DNA of 64,000 bases from Oxytricha trifallax (taxonomy: Eukaryota > Ciliophora > Spirotrichea > Sporadotrichida > Oxytrichidae). The notes beneath the pieces are model-generated. The model made no database searches, was not told where the DNA came from, and saw only the letters and a program-made list of their open reading frames with translations. Position numbers and translations under genes: made by a program. Positions 39,001-50,057 of the stretch are shown here, in pieces (position 1 is the first letter of the stretch; every line of letters starts with the position of its first letter). The DNA lies in contig ARYC01000092.1 in the NCBI GenBank assembly GCA_000711775.1, positions 62,001 through 126,000 on the forward strand. Reading direction: 5' to 3'.

Positions 39001-41143
39001 TTTAGTTTTAGAATAGCAATAATAAATCAGAGATCAGTCAATCTATGTAGAGTTAGGAGACTTCACTTTTGACAACGATGATTGATTAAACACTAGAAGG
39101 AGCTAATGATTATTTGCTCCCTACTCCTTCACAAGGGGATCCCTCTGCAATTATAATTTATATAAAAATCTTAAAAATTATAAAAGATTTGATTAGTTAT
39201 AGCATAAAAATTTACATGTTTTCCACTCCAAAATGCCTAAAAATCTACATTTATCGCAATAGCTCTGTGCAAAACGTCATAAAGCACATAATGACTTTGT
39301 ATAATAAAGATCAAATATTGAGTAAAGAAATGCCTCTAAAATATCCAGAAACCCCTGATGCTTATGAGCTAAGAATTATTGATGATGATGTTGATTATTT
39401 ATTTAATTTTGATTATAAATTATTTGAGGAATTATCCTATAAATTCCTCAAATAAATATGCATTTAAGGATTTAATGCTAAAAATAATAGATTATTTTGT
39501 CCCATTTCACGACATAGGTCCTCTTGATAGAAAAGACGAAATTGGAGAATTCGAAAGTTTAGCTTTCATTGATAACAAAAATTACAGCCGAAAATATGAC
39601 TAATAGAGAAATGAAAGCATGGAAGATGAATAAAACCAAAATAGATAAGAAGAGGAAAAACTTAAGAAACAAAATGTAAGCATTTATATAACAACGAAGT
39701 TCCATTTTAACGATTTTATGATAGTTATACGTTTATCTTACAATTTTATATAGAAAAGACTGATGAATGTACAGGTAAACACAGCTTTACTAAAAACAAA
39801 CATGAGTTTCATAATGATATAAGATTAAACAGTACGCGAATTGATTTAGGAAATATCTGCAAAGGCTGGAGAGAATTTCCTGAATACAAAATAATTTGTG
39901 CTTATACCCATTCATAATGAGTAGTCAAATAAAAATGGGTATGTGCAACCTACTATGTCACAGTTTGGTGGTCAAATCACAGCTTACTAGGATAATTTGT
40001 TCAATATAAATTAAATACTGGTTAACTTTAAGTCATTATGCTATAGTTATTTGAAATTTGAACATATTTATTCACTGAATATCGCGTAATCAAGTGGGAG
40101 ATTTGATTATGATGCAAACTACATAAATTGGAACACTTTCATAAGGAATCTAAAATCTTAAAATGTGATGCTCACTGATAAAGTTTACGTTGACATGCCA
40201 ATAAAAAAGTAAAAAGAAGTTCCCATGTAAAAAAAGAAAGATCTTGAGATGACATTTAAAGATAAAAATGTACTACAACTTCTAAAGACCACTTTCAATA
40301 ATACAAACAGCAATAATAATTTGCAAGTTAGTACAGAGAAATAAGAAGCCACTCAGTAGTTTCAAAATATTAACCAGAATAGTATCAGTCCCGCTAAAGA
40401 TACCATTATGTCGTAGAGTGTGATTTCTCCTAACAGACTTTACATATTAATAAGTTATTTTAAAGTATATATATATGGACTTCCAAAGATGAAGAGTCAA
40501 ATAATTTCAACAAATTCATCAAGTGAGAAGCAAGAACAAGGAGACCACAGACAAGAAGATGATTTCCTCTTCGGAAGTATCTCAGCAGCAAGATATCAAG
40601 AATTTCTTGTAACAAAGATCAACAGGCGTGGTAAACGTCAAACTAGAGTTCTGGGCATAGATGGTTTCAATATTTATAATGTACGCAAGAGTCAAGCTAA
40701 AAATGTATTCGGGTAATCTGCAGCAATAGAAATGCCCCCAACCGAAAAAGAAAAGAAGCGCGGGTCATTTTTCAGTGGGTTTCTGGGTAAAAAACTGCTA
40801 GGAGTAAAGAGAAAGGCAAGAGTTATCAACTCAATCGATGAAATCCAAAAGATCAATAATCAGACAATCTCTATAGTCTTTATTGAAAAGAATGGTACTA
40901 AAAAGGCTATAGTTTATGAGTGCATGACTGCGGATAATTGCTCTGAGATCATCGCTAAGCTGAATTTCTTGAGAGTAAGTTACTATCAAATTGTTATTAA
41001 TTGCTACTTTATAGAAAAATCAAGAGAAACCTCTTACTTTGAAAAGAAACACACAAGTATAAGCTATGATGATGCCATAAAATCAAATAAGTGCATCTGT
41101 TTAGTAGCCAAGTATTCTTGGATCGTAAAAATATCCATTCTGA
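36034..41143 (+). CDS. SIN1: SIN1/AVO1-like TORC2 subunit (CRIM, RBD and PH domains)
   Basis: Starts MEFTDFNELKRLMKEGDRGR and ends GSQKYPF-TGA (41141-41143). Order: Asn/Ser-rich N-terminus; coiled-coil (QLEKIEQKIRQSKLENI); CRIM domain with CLKIYIYRNSSVQNVIKHIM and VDYFVPFHDIGPLDRKDEIG; Ras-binding-like region (VQVNTALLKTNMSFIM... TVRELIQEISAKAGENF); SIN1-type PH domain (EFLVTKINRRGKRQTRVLGI ... IVYECMTADNCSEIIAKL). SIN1 bridges TORC2 to AGC-kinase substrates and to membrane lipids. Introns: 36610-36718, about 39676-39753, 40975-41014. IESs: 37016-38400 (a foldback element), 39401-39497, 40441-40482, and AT-rich interruptions near 38835-39065 and 39160-39210. A TGA lies in frame at 36208-36210 (see findings). 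Confidence 0.85.
37010..38400. mobile_element. 1.4-kb foldback element inserted in SIN1, excisable as an IES
   Basis: Two nearly identical inverted arms of about 480 bp (37010-37489 and 37920-38398) enclose 430 bp. The arms contain short tandem TTTGACCGR-type motifs. The direct repeat ATATTA (37010-37015, 38395-38400) flanks the excised unit. Removing 1385 bp (not a multiple of 3) joins EQLQKDI to IGGDGEYQADRVLTFRDK in the SIN1 frame. It therefore behaves as an IES with a 6-bp pointer. Confidence 0.88.
37490..37919 (-). pseudogene. Gene fragment captured inside the foldback element
   Basis: The internal segment is less AT-rich than its surroundings. On the minus strand it reads protein-like in two frames: YGTDVDQANGYTVICGSTSS, FFATEYDTVLNLMSNLD, TGA, then IIYWAYTASFIMGANYNYEA in the same frame, and VDKVSSSITNDIVIVKQEYE in another. 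The TGA and the frame change indicate a decayed copy of a host gene. The family is not recognised. Confidence 0.55.
39401..39497 (+). other. IES with 8-bp pointer GATTATTT
   Basis: GATTATTT occurs at 39393-39400 and 39490-39497. Deleting 97 bp (not a multiple of 3) joins LRIIDDDVDYF to VPFHDIGPLDRKDE, the CRIM consensus. The IES contains a hairpin, TTATTTGAGGAATT with its complement. Confidence 0.9.
40441..40482 (+). other. IES with 5-bp pointer GACTT
   Basis: GACTT occurs at 40436-40440 and 40478-40482, bounding a 42-bp AT-rich segment. Deletion joins VISPNRL to PKMKSQIISTNSSSEK. The length is a multiple of 3, so this rests on composition and repeat alone. Confidence 0.6.
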
Positions 41144-41247
41144 TTTGTTGTATTTATTTTAAGTTCTATCATTTAAATCAAAATGGGACATCTGTGAGAT
41201 GAGTAAGAACAATATTATTATCATAAGTTGTAAAATATTTATTGCAA

Positions 41248-41966
41248 ATGGATAGTGCATAATCAGACTTTTTAATATTGTATGCTACTTAGACAAACAC
41301 AGCAAAATACGCAGCTGAAGAGCTTGGTAGAGAAGCTATGAGACGATAACTCAAACCTAAAATTTAATCCTTTGGTGACTACAACATTTTCAACATGCCA
41401 ACTGAGAAACTTGTTGTTTTTATAGTTGCTACCACAGGGGATGGAGATCCATGTACTATGATGATAAATTCCTGGCGCTTTTTGCTGAGAGCGGATTTAC
41501 CTTCAAATTCCTTATAAAAATTGAATTTTACAGTATTTGGTCTTGGAGATTCATCTTATGAAAAGTTCAATGCAATGGCTAAAAAGTTGACTTAAAGATT
41601 ACTTGATTTAGGAGCACATCTCTTTCATCCAGTTGGCTTAGGAGACTATCAACATGATTTTAACTACGAGGGAGAGTATGATCCCTGGCTTAATAGTCTA
41701 TGGCAGTCAATGAATAAGGTTCTCGTCGGCAAATTTGTGCAGTCTGATATTTCTGAGAGTCAGGAATAGAATAAAATTCTTTTGCCATCTATTTACAAAG
41801 TAGAGATAACTGATTAAGTCAAGGAAGATGAAATTTCACACACTCTAAGCGAGATACCTCCTCCTAACGGAGCTGTTAATAAAGAGGTTTACTTAAGCAA
41901 AGTGCTTATTAATGAAAGAATTACAGCTGAGGATCACTTCTAAAACACCAGACATATAGTTCTTTA
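41248..41966 (+). CDS. NDOR1: NDOR1/Tah18-like diflavin reductase, piece 1 (flavodoxin domain)
   Basis: Starts MDSAQSDFLILYATQTNTAK, 105 bases after the SIN1 stop. The flavodoxin-like FMN domain is complete: LYATQTNTAKYAAEE (phosphate loop), VVFIVATTGDGDPCTMMINS, and FTVFGLGDSSYEKFNAMAKK. A linker and the start of the FAD domain (ITAEDHFQNTRHIVL) follow. The piece ends in pointer GTTCTTTA (41959-41966). NDOR1/Tah18 passes electrons from NADPH to the cytosolic Fe-S assembly protein CIAPIN1/Dre2. The short N-terminus without a membrane anchor favours NDOR1 over cytochrome P450 reductase. Confidence 0.92.
41959..41966 (+). other. 8-bp pointer GTTCTTTA (piece 1/2 junction)
   Basis: Present here and inverted at 45888-45895. 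Joining there reads RHIVLQISEFMTYEPGD in one frame. Confidence 0.9.
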
Positions 41967-42058
41967 TATTTAGCAATAAATGCTAAAATAAGGATGAAAT
42001 TCATTTGAAATTCTCTAACTTTTAATTTATTCACGTCTGTAAAATGTATATAAATATA

Positions 42059-44569
42059 ATGGAGAGATAGTAAAACTAAAATAGTGCTGTTAAGCCCACT
42101 TAATAAACTTAAAACTCTCCAGAAAAACAGGGAAGATAAACATAGATGGACTGGAAAGAAAGATTTAAGTAGGAGGGTTCAAGAGCCCTTTCACAGTAGA
42201 ATATATCATTCGACGATAATAAACCAAGAGTCGGGTGGCAAACTTTAAGCTAAGGACTCTTTAACCCATAAAACCACTAAATATAGTCAGCCATTAATAT
42301 AATAATTGCTATAAGTAAAAGTAAATATTTTACTTTTAAGTTGTAATGGTGCAGATATGATCGAAAGACTAAAGAAATAAATAAGTTTTTAGATTCCAGT
42401 ATCAGAAAACAAAATGGTTTAAGCACTTTCGCAAAAGTTAAGAGAGAAAATTATTAAATAATACGAAGAGTCCATTCGTGATAAGCATGAAAATTAGAGG
42501 TTAAATGCCTTACAAAACTCGTCAAATTAAAATGAGCAAACTTCTATGGTTACTAGATTACTTGGAATTAGTCTTTAACTATATATCTAAATTTATCTTT
42601 TTTATATGCTTAACTCAAACTAAGGAGAATGCTTGAAGAAGAGTAGAATAAATATAAAACGCCAAAAAAGTACTCCTAACTAAAAACTTAAATTGACTCT
42701 TTAATTTTAGAAGAACAGCACTCTAAAAAATACTTCGAAAGATTCAAGAGTCAGAGCTTAATAAAAACTGATAGGTTTAATTAGTCTTAATCAACAATAA
42801 TTCCAAATTGTAATAATAAGCTAGGAGGAGTATTGTAAAAAATAGGTAATCATTAAAATATCAATGATAGTATTATTAATTTAAACAAATCTAATGATAA
42901 GTTCCCTACTCAATTAAAAAGTTTAGTAGAACAACAAAATATTTAGAAAGTTCAAATTTAAAATAAAAATTAGAAAGGTGAAAATGTTGAGACTTTAAGG
43001 AATCTGATTTAGTAAAAGAAAATAAAATCGATGTTTAATACCACAAATATCAAAGAACAAAGTCAGCTGTCAACTCTTTCGAATTTCAACAATCAATCTG
43101 ACTACTAAAGCGCTTTTAAAAACTAACATTATTATTTTATAACCAAGATGCTCTACAAAGCGGAAGTAATGCCATAAATGAGAAATCTGAATTCCCAATT
43201 CAACTTAAATAAAATCTTAATTAATAGCAATCTCAATTATTTAGATTCAAAAAGTTTGCATAAAATGAGGAGACAAAGCCACTTATAAAACTTAATTAAG
43301 AATTGTAATAAATGAGAAGATCTAATTTTAGTTGTTTGTCAGTTAGTTAGAAGTTAAGTATTTATATATGAATGACCTGGTTAATTAAAATTATAATGAA
43401 TCGTAACAAAGATTTTATAAATTTACTTCGAAAGATCTACTGTGAAGCTGCCAATAAAAGTGGAAAATAAGTATGATAGTAATATTAGTGTTTTGAAGGG
43501 TTAATTTTTACCTGAAATCAGTTCGAATAAACACCTTAAAAGTATAAAAGAAAAGTAGAGAGCAGAGTCTAAAACTGAGAGACATCACTTTTAGCATACT
43601 GTACATTAAGGAGAATCATTTTCAGGAACTTACATGCTTAATTGTATTTTTTGTTTTTAGCTTCTTGGAAACATGTCAAAATCAAGAGATACTCCCAACC
43701 AGTTGCTATTTGTAAGCGAAAATAAGAAAAAAAATATGAAAAAGAATCAGCTACTAATCTCAGAATCTTAAAACACCTCCATTCTTTCAATTAAAAGAAA
43801 CAGCTCAATTGAGAGATCAATAGATGGTCTGTCTGAGCAAGAACAAGTTAAGAGAAGAAAGAATTATGGTATTGCATAAGTTGAAACTTCTAATAGGATA
43901 AATACATCTGAAAAAAAGAAAAAGCATAAGAGAATATTAATTATAAATAAATTCCCATCAACCAGAAAAATGTATGAATCATCTTACGATATAACACATT
44001 TCGATCCGCGATCAGAGCAGATAAGCTTGGCGAGAAACTCCATAGATTAAAACATGGATTAAGTTAGTATAGTGAACTCAAAAGTTAATTAAACTTCTAC
44101 TTCAAATAGCAGCTCCAAGAATAACTCTATAGTAAGAACTTTTAGAAAATAATAGAATGAAACTATGAGTAAAAGAAATGGAATTATTGAATAACTTAAA
44201 GACAAGGCTTAAAGCAACTAAAATCATATGCTAGTAATAGATGTTTATAATTCACATTTCAATAATATGCCTATTAAATCATAACCTCATAGGAAAATTT
44301 CCAAAAAAGGCGGATCATTAAGAAAGCAATCAATAAAAGAGTCTTAAAAACAACTAAATTACATTCTAAATTAGGTTCACGAATAAAATGAAAGTCTTTA
44401 TAAGATAGATGTGGGGTCACAAGATTTGTAATAATCTCAAGCAGGTCGATTATAGAGTTAATAAATATCTCCATCTAATCTAATAAATGTCACTGAATAA
44501 CTCATTACAAATTAACTTAGACTTTAATAGCTTAGAAAATTAAGGAAAAATTAGAATAAACAACTATGA
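42059..44569 (+). CDS. Nested Gln/Asn/Ser-rich gene inside NDOR1
   Basis: Starts MERQQNQNSAVKPTQQTQNS and ends RKNQNKQL-TGA (44567-44569). It lies wholly between NDOR1 pieces 1 and 3, on the same strand. Blocks include MDWKERFKQEGSRALSQQN, DKHENQRLNALQNSSNQNEQ and ERSIDGLSEQEQVKRRKNYG, interrupted by AT-rich gaps near 42290-42350, 42570-42620 and 43130-43660. The protein is basic and low-complexity, without a recognised domain. Because it has its own ATG and TGA it is best read as a separate gene whose sequence sits in an NDOR1 IES. Confidence 0.65.
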
Positions 44570-44641
44570 AAATATTTATAAAACATTGATTTAATCATAT
44601 AAATGCTTTCTATCAAGCTCATGTCAAAGATAAATGAATAA

Positions 44642-44653
44642 ATTCTTATTTTA
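44642..44653 (+). other. 12-bp pointer ATTCTTATTTTA (piece 2/3 junction, inside an intron)
   Basis: Present here and inverted at 45521-45532. Joining creates a GTAAGA...TGTAG intron of about 44 bp. Splicing it gives LASKTS-DGKSEYYRYC. Confidence 0.92.
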
Positions 44654-45438
44654 TGTAGGATGGGAAATCAGAGTATTACAGATACTGTGTTAGAGAAAAA
44701 CGAACTATTCCAGAGGTCTTGCTTGATTTTAAAATTACAGACCAGCTCCCACTTTCTTACTTGATTTAACTAGCTGGTAGATAGAAACCAAGAGAATTTA
44801 GTATAAGTTCTTCAATTAAAAGTCATCCAAATGAGATTCATTTGACTATGGCAGTAACAGACTATGTTACTCCTTTTAAAAGAGTGAAACATGGAGTCTG
44901 CTCTAATTGGTTAGCTTCTTAGGAGATTTAAGATAAATCAGAAATTATACCAATATGGCTTGCTAAAGGTACCATGAAACTTCCACCAAAGAGAGAAGGC
45001 TCAAATCCTTACCCAATAATAATGGTGGGGCCCGGAACAGGTGTAGCTGCTTTTAGAAGCTTTATCTAGCATTTCTAAGATGATCAAACTTAATAGCTAA
45101 TTCTGGTGTTCGGTTCAAGAACAATAGATAAAGATAACTACTACAAAGATGAATGGAAAAGGTATGCGAACTTGAAGGTTCTATATGCACATTCTAGAAA
45201 TGAAGATAGCGGCAAGTATTATGTACAGCATAAAATTAGGGATGAAGGGGAATACCTCAGTAAGTTAATAATTGAAGAAGGGGCATTCATATATGTAAGT
45301 GGAAGGGCTAAGAACATGCCGAAAAGCGTTGAAAAAGCTTTTGTTGATATCATTTAGAAACAATATCATGATAAGGATGCACTATAATATGTCCTAACAA
45401 TGAGAAAGAATGGACATTATTAGCAAGAAGTATGGTGA
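44642..45438 (+). CDS. NDOR1: NDOR1 piece 3 (FAD/NADPH domain, C-terminus)
   Basis: It begins with pointer ATTCTTATTTTA (44642-44653) and then acceptor TGTAG before DGKSEYYRYCVREKR. FAD and NADPH binding motifs are present: KPREFSISSS (RxFS flavin motif), GVCSNWLAS, IIMVGPGTGVAAFRSF (GPGTG), LVFGSRTIDKDNYYKDEW and YVSGRAKNMPKSVEKAF. It ends with the aromatic C-terminus YQQEVW-TGA (45436-45438), where Trp stacks on flavin in this family. Confidence 0.93.
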
Positions 45439-45520
45439 TATTTTATTAATATCTTATTTATCATAATTCGATATCTATTTTTTAAATCTCTATAAATTGT
45501 GCAACTAAACTATAAGATAT

Positions 45521-45895
45521 TAAAATAAGAATCTCTTAGACTAAAATTTTATATCTTACAGATGTTTTTGAAGCAAGTTCTCTCAATTTTTGACTTCTCT
45601 ACTAATCCTCTACAAAATGACTGATCACTTCACAGAAATATCTCGAGGGTGGTTCCATCAAGCACAGCCATTACGATAGCAACTCTTGCACTGAAATACC
45701 TTCATCTGGAAACTTAATAATTGAAGACTATGACACTTAACCCAGCTAGTCTTTATCTACTGTGATTTTTAGGATTTGTTAAGGCTTTAAGTTATAGCGA
45801 CTTATAAAGTCCTTTACAACATCTGCGTTTGTTTGAGGTTAGATCATTACTATGTCACCTGGCTCGTACGTCATAAATTCTGAGATCTAAAGAAC
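45521..45895 (-). CDS. NDOR1: NDOR1 piece 2, inverted (FAD-domain insert)
   Basis: Opposite strand to pieces 1 and 3. It reads ISEFMTYEPGDIVMIQPQTN, SVQELLSQWLCLMEPPSRYF and VEDQQRSQKLRELASKTS, exactly the part missing between them (PGD and P-x-RYF are FAD-domain landmarks). It begins with the complement of GTTCTTTA (45888-45895) and ends with the complement of ATTCTTATTTTA (45521-45532). After ASKTS comes a splice donor GTAAGA; the acceptor lies in piece 3. The order needed is 1, 2 (inverted), 3, while the germline order is 1, 3, 2. Confidence 0.93.
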
Positions 45896-46518
45896 AAAGG
45901 AAAAATATATTTTATAAATTAAATTAAATGTTGTAAATTCAAAACCAATAAGTTAATTGTGAAGATACTAAAGCTCTTTATAAATTGAAAATTAACTAGT
46001 AATTAAATAACATTAATATTTCTATAAATAATTATAATTATTTGGAGTTATTAGAATTGATGGAAGATCCAGACAACACTATTAAGGAGCAGTTGCTTAA
46101 CACTTAGTTTAGTAACTTAACTTGTGTCTTACAAACTCTTTTTAGATTCTTTTTCTTCTTTATCATAAAAAAACATATAATTTTAATAGTATTATTTCAT
46201 TCATTGATTCTAAGTTGACTTATAAAATTAATTCATATAACTTCACTCATTAAATAATTCATATCGCTTCAATCATTAAATAGTTTTTTCCTAGATATTC
46301 ATATGCTTATTGTGATTATTTTACTAAAATTTCTTAATATGTTTATAGCGTAGTTTCTCTTTAATTTAGGCTCTTAGGTTCTATTAATTGAAATTGTTTT
46401 TAGAAAGTAGGCTAATTGTGTGAGTATTCTCAAATTAAATTAAATTAATAAATATTTTAAAATTCTTACATGTAAATATGGAAGTTAAAGTCTTACAAAT
46501 ATATTTATTAAAAGTATA
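45896..46518. other. AT-rich DNA with a small orphan coding-like patch
   Basis: Mostly non-coding. About 46041-46110 (+) reads LELLELMEDPDNTIKEQLLN in less AT-rich sequence, and matches no neighbouring frame. It could be a stray piece of another scrambled gene. Confidence 0.35.
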
Positions 46519-49080
46519 TCAAAAGCTTAAATTTAGATGGATAAGTTAAAGCGGTATAATTTGGATAAAAAAATAAAAAAATAAATTATTTTATCTTTTG
46601 TGAACAAAATAAATTTTAGTAATATTATCTCTAATTTTTGATTGAGTCTTTGAGGATATCATTTCTTTAAAATTATCTCTAAGATTTGAATGTCCCTCAA
46701 TTGATCTATTTGGATTTGTTTCATATAAATTACTTAAATTATTATTGTCGTGTAAACTAGTGTTATTATTCTATTTGTTCAATTTTATCTACTTCTATTT
46801 TATTGAACTGGTTGTATTACCGCCATTATTATAGGAATTTTTTAAAAGCTAAAATAAATTAATTTAAAATACAAATTAAATTCAATTAAATATATACAAT
46901 AACATTTATTTTAGGCAAGAAAGCATATGAAGCTTAGGAAGACGATTCTTAGGAATTCAAGATATTTGTGAAAGAGTTTTAATTTGAGAGATTCAGCCGT
47001 AACAAAGTTTTAGGTTAGTTTTTGGTTAAGCCATTGTTATTATAGTATAAATGCTCTCCTATCTTTGGGTTGCTCATTATAGCGTTTTATTACTGCTAGT
47101 ATTTTTAGTCATGGATAGGCGATTTCTTTCGTTTTGATGAACTCAATTAAGATTTACTTCTCTGTGAAGTGGTCGATAGAGGAAATAATTGAGGTTTTAA
47201 TGGAGAGGGAGGATTGTAAATTTAATCATAAGCTTCCATTATGTTAAGTGAAGCATTTTGATTGTTTTTATTGAGGGTTATGTCTGGATTAAATTTTTCA
47301 ATAAGCCTTGACTTTGTAAAGCTTTATGAAAGCTCTCTCATTGAAGTAAATTTAATTACAAAATTGCATTCATGTATTTAAAGCATTTTATTTTATGTGG
47401 AATAAAAGGATGCTTAACAATTTAGTTTGCTTCATAATTATTCAACTATGTATAGGTAAGGGTACTTACAGCTGTAGGTGTAAACTTTTACTAACTATTT
47501 TTCGCTTTCTTGCCTCTTTTTTTAACATTATTTTTATCTCCTTTATGAATTAAAACATCTCCCTAGTCTTTATTTTCTTGCATTAATCCCAAACTTGGTC
47601 TTGCAATTTTCAAATTTTTGAAGCTTTACTCATAAAATTGTGAATTATTTTTTAATGAAGTGTCTTATTCATACACTTCAAGTCTTGATTTATAGTTACT
47701 ATTTAGCATTTTATTTTGGAAAATATCCAAGCTCACTAAACTTTATTTATAAGCTTCCTTCTCCTTGGGCAAATATTTTGTGAATTGTTAATATTAAGTT
47801 GGTAATAACATACTGAGCTTTTTGCTACTTAACTTTTACCTTATTTACTCATTTTATATTTGATTCTCGATTTATCTCTATGTTATATCTAAAAAAGATT
47901 TATTCAATGACTGCTTATTTTCGGTCTATAAGTTTATAGTAATTTTTGACTATCTGTTATTTGATAGACCCTACTTTATCTAGCTTTAGTCAAGGAATTA
48001 AGGAATGTATCCCCTTGTTAACTAAGCTTTGGAAAGATTACTTTTTAGTAAATTAGATCTAGAGATATAGGTGTTCTCGTTATTTTCTTAATTTTACAAT
48101 TTTTGTAGCTTAATTTAATGATTCTTGAAATGCTTCTAATTTTTCTATAGAGAGAATACTCGCTTTTATTATTCTGGAAAATTTAAGGACCAGGGTAGAA
48201 TTGTATCAAATTCCTCGATTTAAAATTAATCTGCTATCTTATATCTTGCTTTAATTAAAGATAGATAATGTAAGAAATAATAAAACTTTCTTTTGAGTTA
48301 ATGAGGGTTAAAGAAAGCTTATAACGCTTGAATTCATACTTATTAAGGAATTCTTGTCATAATAGTTATTTTACTTCAAATATTCTTTGTAATAGCTACT
48401 TCCCGCGTAACTGTCGTTTTATCTATGATTTATCTTTATGAGTTAACTTTTTCGTAAATTTAAAACACTGTCTTGATAATATAAAAATTTGATTGGCTTA
48501 AGCTATTAAAGTTATTAAATCCATTCATAGAAATTTAATTACAAAAATTAGTTGATCGAATTCAGAAGTCTTAATCATTGTACTACTACACCTCATGTCA
48601 TTTTATTATGGCTAGTTAATACTCTCAAATTAATTAAAAGGCATTTAACTTGCTCTTAAATTTTTATAAGGCTCTTGTTAACTTGCCAATAATTAACTCT
48701 ATTTATTATTATTGTGATACTTCATGACCTCATCTTATTCAAGATTTTACAATTTACCAATTCCAGGATCTTAGATGTTTGAATTCTCAATTTGGTTTAA
48801 GAAACTTTAGTTGAGATTGTTTTTCTTTAAATTTAAATTTTACTTTTAAACTTCTTTTGCTTTCTTGAACTGAGTTGTTTTCTAATCGTTTTACGAAGCT
48901 AATTTTTATGGATTTGCAATTGATTTACTATTTTTCTGAATATTAGTGATATTAATTACAGTAAATCCTGAAATTGAGTCATTTTAATGTAATGTACTAC
49001 CCGTGTTGCAATTATTTCAAGAAATTCTTGAATTTTAATCGATTTGAGGTTTGCTTTTCCTGACTAAAGAAAAAGAATCT
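46519..49080 (-). CDS. Gln/Asn/Ser-rich protein of unknown function
   Basis: It runs from about 49080 to TGA at 46519-46521. Protein-like blocks include SKSIANPQKLASQNDQKTTQ, QQEPYKNLRASQMPFNQFES, YNPPSPLKPQLFPLSTTSQR, SKSQLSSSKRKKSPIHDQKY and NPNRSIEGHSNLRDNFKEMI. The exact start is unclear because the 5' part lacks an ATG in the used frame. Interruptions occur near 46840-46910 and probably several times between 47280 and 48540. No domain is recognised. It also lies inside the transporter's interruption. Confidence 0.5.
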
Positions 49081-49190
49081 AAAATATACGATAATTAGTA
49101 ATAAAAATGATTTATGTCACTGGTAAAATTAAACAATAACAATCAAAAAATAAATTAACATAATAATATTTAAATTAATCAAGAAGTTTG

Positions 49191-49588
49191 AGGGGAAGTT
49201 TCCTGCCCAAAAAATTATATGCACCCAAGGGAAAGTTTCCTTCTCCATATATAAAAATATGTAATTTTTATAAATTTAACAAAATCTTTAACATAAATTT
49301 TTTATATAGTTATTTATAACCTAGCATAATTTATCATTTTTACCTTGAAAAAGAATTCAAATTTTAATAAAAATCCCTATAATTGTCAATAAAAACAATT
49401 AGTTTATAATTGTTTTTAATGTATAAATTTTACAAACAATTATGATATGCCTTAAAAATTATATATTATTAAAAGTTGATTTTTAGTCTATGATAATGGT
49501 AATTGGTATTGTAATTTATCTGTTTCTAATATATTTATAGCCAAAAAATATAAAATACAGTGTTGGGTGCAGGAAACTTCCATAGGTG
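49191..49588. mobile_element. MITE-like element, diverged copy
   Basis: Ends GGGGAAGTTTCCTGCCC (left) and GGGTGCAGGAAACTTCC (right) form imperfect terminal inverted repeats. They match those of the element at 62458-62908. The interior is very AT-rich and non-coding. A second internal GGGAAAGTTTCCTTC lies near the left end. Confidence 0.7.
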
Positions 49589-49631
49589 GAGTGAAATTGC
49601 ACGTACGAAATATTAATACCCCCAGAAGTTT

Positions 49632-50057
49632 ATTATTGTAGGAATACATTTGATTTGGGAATTATATTTATAATTAATAAATTAATAATTTAAAATCGTG
49701 GCAGTTAACTTTGTCCTAGCCTAGACAATATGGTACTTGTTTCGATAGAGAATTTAAAATTAGCTGGACTTTACTATTGGCGGTACCCCTCTATCGCATC
49801 CCTGAAGCGAGATAACTCGACTTTAATTAAAGCATTAAAATCTACTAAACAAATCACCCGAAAATAAAGTCGAGTTATCTCGCTCCAAGGAAGCGATAGA
49901 GGGGTACCGCCAATAGTAAAGTCCAGCTAATTTAAAATTCTCTATCAAACAAGTACCATATTGTCTAGGCTTGGACAAAGTTAACTGCCTCGATTTTAAA
50001 TTATTAATTTATTAATTATAAATATAATTCCCAAATCAAATGTATTCCTACAATAAT
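49632..50057. mobile_element. Foldback element beside the transporter 3' end
   Basis: Arms of about 199 bp (49632-49830 and about 49860-50057) are inverse copies differing at a few bases and single-base gaps. A loop of about 30 bp separates them. Outer ends are ATTATTGTAGGAATAC and its complement. The arms contain a GC-richer core (GGCGGTACCCCTCTATCGC). No open frame is evident. It abuts the last recognisable transporter codons. Confidence 0.85.

Noticed and set aside
41248..45895. NADPH-cytochrome P450 reductase
   Set aside because: The protein starts directly at the flavodoxin domain with no membrane anchor, and the overall layout fits NDOR1/Tah18 better.
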